64,000 nt of DNA, taken from Marinobacter bohaiensis. GTDB lineage: Bacteria > Pseudomonadota > Gammaproteobacteria > Pseudomonadales > Oleiphilaceae. The stretch lies in assembly GCF_003258515.1 (NCBI RefSeq), contig NZ_QGEH01000001.1, positions 434,001 to 498,000 of the forward strand, given 5' to 3'. A program made the position numbers and the translations under genes. How positions within the stretch are numbered: the first letter of the stretch is position 1; every line of letters starts with the position of its first letter. Shown in pieces: positions 60,661 through 64,000 of the stretch. The notes under the pieces were generated by a model. That model did not search any database and was not told the DNA's origin. It saw only the letters and a program-made list of their open reading frames with translations.

Positions 60661-61953
60661 TTACTGGCTCTGCTGCTCCCGGGCGATGGCTCGGTGGGCA
60701 ATGTCCTTGCGGTAGAAGGCGCCGTCCCAGTCGATCGTCGCGGCCATGGCGTAGGCACGCTGCTGGGCCTCGGTCACGCTCTCGCCCAGCGCGGTGGCGC
60801 ACAGCACGCGACCGCCACTGGTCACCACGTCGGTACCATCGAGTCGGGTTCCGGCGTGGAAGACTTTCTCGCCGTCCGTCTCGCCCTGGGGCAGGCCGGA
60901 GATGACCTTGCCCTTCTCGTAGCTGCCCGGGTAGCCGCCAGCGGCCAGCACGATGCCGACCGAGGCGCGCGGATCCCACTGGGAATCGCACTGGTCGAGC
61001 TGGCCGTCCACCGCAGCGCTGCACAGTTCCGCCAGATCCGACCGCATGCGCAGCATGATCGGCTGGGTTTCCGGGTCACCGAAGCGGCAGTTGAACTCGA
61101 TCACCTTGGGAGCCCCATTCACGTCGATCATCAGCCCGGCGTACAGGAAACCGGTGTACGGGTGGCCTTCCTGGGCCATGCCGTCCACGGTCGGGCGGAT
61201 GACCTCGTCCATGATGCGCTGGTAGACGTCGTCGGTGACCACTGGCGCGGGGGAGTAGGCGCCCATGCCGCCGGTGTTGGGGCCGGTGTCGCCGTCGCCG
61301 ACGCGCTTGTGGTCCTGGCTGGTGGCCATCGGCAGGATGTTCTGGCCGTCCACCATGACGATGAAGCTGGCTTCCTCGCCGTCCAGGAATTCCTCGATCA
61401 CCACGCGGCTGCCGGCGTCGCCGAAGGCATTGCCCGCCAGCATGTCGCGGATGGCGTCTTCGGCTTCGTCCAGGGTTATGGCGACGATCACGCCCTTGCC
61501 GGCGGCCAGACCGTCGGCCTTCACCACAATCGGCGCCCCCTGCTTGCGGACGTAGGCCAGGGCTTCATCCACATCGGTGAAGTTGGCGTAGGCGGCGGTG
61601 GGGATCGCGTGCCGGTCGAGGAAATCCTTGGTGAAGGCCTTGGAGCCTTCCAGCTGCGCGGCGCCCTGGTCCGGGCCGAAAATGCGCAGCCCGCGCTCGC
61701 GGAAGAGATCGACCACGCCCGCGACGAGCGGTGCTTCGGGGCCAACGATGGTCAGCCCGACGTCGTTGGCGGCGGCGAAGTCGGCCAGCTTGTCCAGTTC
61801 CATCACGTCGATGGCGACGTTTTCCAGGTTCGGCTCGCGGGCGGTGCCGGCGTTGCCCGGTGCGACGAACACCTTGTCCGCGTTGGGCGACTGCGCCGCT
61901 TTCCAGGCCAGGGCGTGCTCCCGGCCGCCGTTGCCGATAATCAGAATGTTCAT
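60661..61953 (-). CDS. purD: Phosphoribosylamine-glycine ligase
   Basis: Protein of 430 residues. It starts MNILIIGNGGREHALAWKAA and has the ATP-grasp motifs IVVKADGLAAGKGVIVAITL, EEFLDGEEASFIVMVDGQNI, PMATSQDHKRVGDGDTGPNT and GGMGAYSPAP. It joins 5-phosphoribosylamine and glycine with ATP in the second step of purine synthesis. Length and order match E. coli PurD (429). It follows purH by 31 bases on the same strand and is the last gene of the operon before the terminator. Confidence 0.97.
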   Translation of the reverse strand: MNILIIGNGGREHALAWKAAQSPNADKVFVAPGNAGTAREPNLENVAIDVMELDKLADFAAANDVGLTIVGPEAPLVAGVVDLFRERGLRIFGPDQGAAQLEGSKAFTKDFLDRHAIPTAAYANFTDVDEALAYVRKQGAPIVVKADGLAAGKGVIVAITLDEAEDAIRDMLAGNAFGDAGSRVVIEEFLDGEEASFIVMVDGQNILPMATSQDHKRVGDGDTGPNTGGMGAYSPAPVVTDDVYQRIMDEVIRPTVDGMAQEGHPYTGFLYAGLMIDVNGAPKVIEFNCRFGDPETQPIMLRMRSDLAELCSAAVDGQLDQCDSQWDPRASVGIVLAAGGYPGSYEKGKVISGLPQGETDGEKVFHAGTRLDGTDVVTSGGRVLCATALGESVTEAQQRAYAMAATIDWDGAFYRKDIAHRAIAREQQSQ

Positions 61954-61984
61954 GTTAACGGTCCTGTTCGCTCAATGATGGCGT

Positions 61985-63565
61985 TTAGTGGCGGAAGTGG
62001 CGCATGCCGGTAAAGACCATGGCGATGCCGTGCTCGTTGGCGGCGTCGATGACCTCCTGGTCACGCATGGAGCCACCCGGCTGGATCACCGCCTTGATGC
62101 CGGCCGCCGCGGCCGCATCGATGCCGTCCCGGAAAGGGAAGAAGGCGTCGGACGCCATCACCGAACCGGCGACTTCCAGGTCTTCGTCCGCGGCCTTGAT
62201 GCCGGCGATCTTGGCGCTGTAGACGCGGCTCATCTGGCCGGCGCCGATGCCGATGGTGCGGCCGGCCCTGGCGTAGACGATGGCGTTGGATTTGACGTAC
62301 TTGGCCACTTCCCAGGCGAACAGCAGGTCGTTCAGCTCTTCCTCACTGGGCTGACGATCGCTGACCACTTTGACATCGTCCATGGAGACCATGCCCAGGT
62401 CGCGATCCTGCACCAGCAGGCCGCCGGTGACGCGCTTGTAGTCCATGGCCTTCTCGCGCTCGGCGCCGAACTCACCGCAGGCCAGCAGGCGCACGTTCTT
62501 CTTGGCGGCGACGATGTCGACGGCTTCGGCGGCGATGCTCGGGGCGATGATCACTTCCACGAACTGACGGTCGATGATGGCTTTCGCGGTTTCGGCGTCC
62601 AGCTCGCGGTTGAAGGCGATGATGCCGCCGAAGGCGGACGTCGGGTCGGTGGCGAAGGCCAGGTCGTAGGCCTGGCGGATGTCGCTGCCGATGGCCACGC
62701 CACACGGGTTGGCGTGCTTGACGATGACGCAGGCGGGATCAGCGAACGGCTTGACGCATTCCAGCGCGGCGTCGGTGTCGGCCACGTTGTTGTAGGACAG
62801 CGCCTTGCCCTGCAGCTGCGTCGCGGTGGCGACCGAGGCCTCGACCGGGTTGCGCTCGGCGTAGAAGGCGGCGCGCTGGTGCGGGTTCTCGCCGTAGCGC
62901 ATGTCCTGCACCTTGACGAACTGGCTGTTGACGGTGCGCGGGAAATCCGGGTTGTCGTTGTCGCGGGTGCGACCGCCCAGGTAGTTGGCAATGGCGCCGT
63001 CGTAGCCGGCGGTGTGTTCGAAGGCTTTGACCGCCAGGTCGAAGCGGGTGTCGTAGCCCAGGCTGCCGTTGCCGCTCTCCAGTTCCTCAAGCACGGTGTC
63101 GTAATCCGAGGCGTTGACCACGATGGCGACGTCGTCGTGGTTCTTGGCCGCGGCGCGGACCATGGTCGGGCCGCCGATGTCGATGTTCTCGATGGCCGTG
63201 GGCAGATCGCAGTCCGGCTTGGCGACGGCCTGTTCGAACGGATACAGGTTGACCACCACCATGTCGATGGGTTTGATGCCATGCTCGTCCATGACCGTGT
63301 CGTCGGTGCCGCGACGGCCGAGGATGCCGCCGTGGACTTTCGGATGCAGCGTCTTGACGCGACCGGCCATCATTTCGGGGAAGCCGGTGTAGTCGGACAC
63401 TTCGGTCACGGCGATGCCGTTTTCCTGCAGCAGGCGGAAGGTGCCGCCGGTGGAGAGGAGTTCGACGTTGCGGGCGCTCAGGGCGCGGGCGAATTCGACG
63501 ATGCCGGTTTTATCGGAAACGCTGATCAGAGCGCGACGGATCGGGGTGGGAGCCTGTTTTGCCAT
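61985..63565 (-). CDS. purH: Bifunctional AICAR formyltransferase / IMP cyclohydrolase
   Basis: Protein of 526 residues. The N-terminal cyclohydrolase ([37 protein letters not shown]) and the C-terminal formyltransferase ([16 protein letters not shown]-type motif, here [20 protein letters not shown], and [14 protein letters not shown]) are intact. The end is [29 protein letters not shown], the usual PurH C-terminus. It performs the last two steps of IMP synthesis. It is preceded by fis, 89 bases upstream, which is the common order in Pseudomonas and relatives. Confidence 0.97.
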   Translation of the reverse strand: MAKQAPTPIRRALISVSDKTGIVEFARALSARNVELLSTGGTFRLLQENGIAVTEVSDYTGFPEMMAGRVKTLHPKVHGGILGRRGTDDTVMDEHGIKPIDMVVVNLYPFEQAVAKPDCDLPTAIENIDIGGPTMVRAAAKNHDDVAIVVNASDYDTVLEELESGNGSLGYDTRFDLAVKAFEHTAGYDGAIANYLGGRTRDNDNPDFPRTVNSQFVKVQDMRYGENPHQRAAFYAERNPVEASVATATQLQGKALSYNNVADTDAALECVKPFADPACVIVKHANPCGVAIGSDIRQAYDLAFATDPTSAFGGIIAFNRELDAETAKAIIDRQFVEVIIAPSIAAEAVDIVAAKKNVRLLACGEFGAEREKAMDYKRVTGGLLVQDRDLGMVSMDDVKVVSDRQPSEEELNDLLFAWEVAKYVKSNAIVYARAGRTIGIGAGQMSRVYSAKIAGIKAADEDLEVAGSVMASDAFFPFRDGIDAAAAAGIKAVIQPGGSMRDQEVIDAANEHGIAMVFTGMRHFRH

Positions 63566-63654
63566 GGTGGTTTCAGAAACTTTTTCCGGGGGGCTGAACG
63601 AAATGAGGGCCGCGCGGTGTTTACCGGAGGCCCTCGTCGAATCGGGTTAAGCGA

Positions 63655-63972
63655 TTATAGCAGACCGTACTGCTTGAGCTTCTTGCGCAGGGTGCCGCGA
63701 TTGAGCCCCAGCATGGTCGAAGCCTTGGTCTGGTTGTTACGGGTGTAACGCATGACCTGCTCCAGCAGCGGCGCCTCCACCTCGCTCAGCACCAGCTGGT
63801 ACACGTCGGTGACGGGAGCGCCGTCGAGTTGTTCGAAGTAGTTCTTGAGGGCTACCTCGACGCTGTCACGCAGGGTGACGGTGCTGCCGTTCTGTCCCAG
63901 GGTTTGCAGGGTCTGGTTGCCCTCGCCCTTGGGGGCCGCGGTCTGTTCATTGGCCAAAGTCTCAGCGGTCAT
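63655..63972 (-). CDS. fis: DNA-binding nucleoid protein Fis
   Basis: Protein of 105 residues. The flexible N-terminal part ([17 protein letters not shown]) is followed by [40 protein letters not shown] and the helix-turn-helix [32 protein letters not shown], the invariant C-terminus of Fis. It bends DNA and controls growth-phase transcription and inversion reactions. In related genomes dusB lies directly upstream. Here the last 28 bases of the window can be read as the end of a frame whose stop overlaps the fis start (ATGA), which fits a dusB tail but is too short to call. Confidence 0.96.
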   Translation of the reverse strand: MTAETLANEQTAAPKGEGNQTLQTLGQNGSTVTLRDSVEVALKNYFEQLDGAPVTDVYQLVLSEVEAPLLEQVMRYTRNNQTKASTMLGLNRGTLRKKLKQYGLL

Positions 63973-64000
63973 GCTGCGAATACCTCTCCATTTCGTAAGC

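Noticed and set aside
63971-64000. 3' end of dusB upstream of fis
   Set aside because: A frame ending in TGA overlaps the fis ATG and dusB is expected there in related genomes, but nine codons are too few to support a call.

Overview
The window is GC-rich (clearly above 60 % by eye), densely coded and free of tRNA, rRNA, CRISPR and intact insertion sequences. The gene content points to a free-living gammaproteobacterium near Pseudomonas, Marinobacter, Alcanivorax and Halomonas. The evidence is a fis-purH-purD tail, a Pseudomonas-type minor-pilin operon (fimT-pilVWXY1E), a 531-residue isocitrate lyase, an NsrR/Hmp pair, a PA0069-type radical SAM gene and a VpsR-like regulator. The strongly acidic secreted proteins (PilY1, the repeat protein) fit a marine or salt-tolerant lifestyle. 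This placement is inference; no marker gene was compared.

Layout: (1) 1-1760: 5' end of a cardiolipin synthase gene, a 245-bp palindromic element, an AraC-family regulator and a 30-codon gene with its own Shine-Dalgarno site and terminator. (2) 2173-8570: type IV pilus minor-pilin and tip-adhesin operon. (3) 8712-15721: housekeeping and metabolic genes (DUF1722 protein, esterase, lactonase-like protein, thioesterase, quinone oxidoreductase, Na+(K+)/H+ antiporter, TcdA). (4) 15840-17637: divergent nsrR/hmp with a readable promoter and operator. (5) 17925-24032: IlvE, a thioredoxin-like protein, an MCP, a sulfotransferase, a solute-binding protein and a PaaX-like regulator. (6) 24416-28478: CHASE2, FecR-like and M48 protease module. 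(7) 28465-37515: peptide uptake and breakdown block, all on the minus strand (dppABCDF, a HypT-like LysR gene, pepQ, ltaE). (8) 37996-44953: six-gene envelope-modification operon ending in a two-component system. (9) 45104-48140: radical SAM gene under a consensus LexA box, then aceA. (10) 48453-54055: putative surface-fibre (Fap-like) locus. (11) 54339-59600: ion channel, YbaK and a CadR/CDF metal-efflux pair next to a Kef-type antiporter. (12) 59676-63972: a solute-binding protein, purD, purH and fis.

The most unusual part is region 10. A consensus -24/-12 promoter precedes an Asn/Ser/Asp-rich nonapeptide-repeat protein. Next come a small curlin/Fap-like protein, a Sec-exported C39-family cysteine protease and a secreted protein with a double-glycine-leader-like motif. 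Converging on them are a coiled-coil/beta-barrel outer-membrane protein and a VpsR-like regulator whose Walker A, Walker B and GAFTGA motifs all deviate from consensus. It resembles the Pseudomonas Fap amyloid system in logic but not in subunit sequence. It is the best candidate here for an undescribed system.
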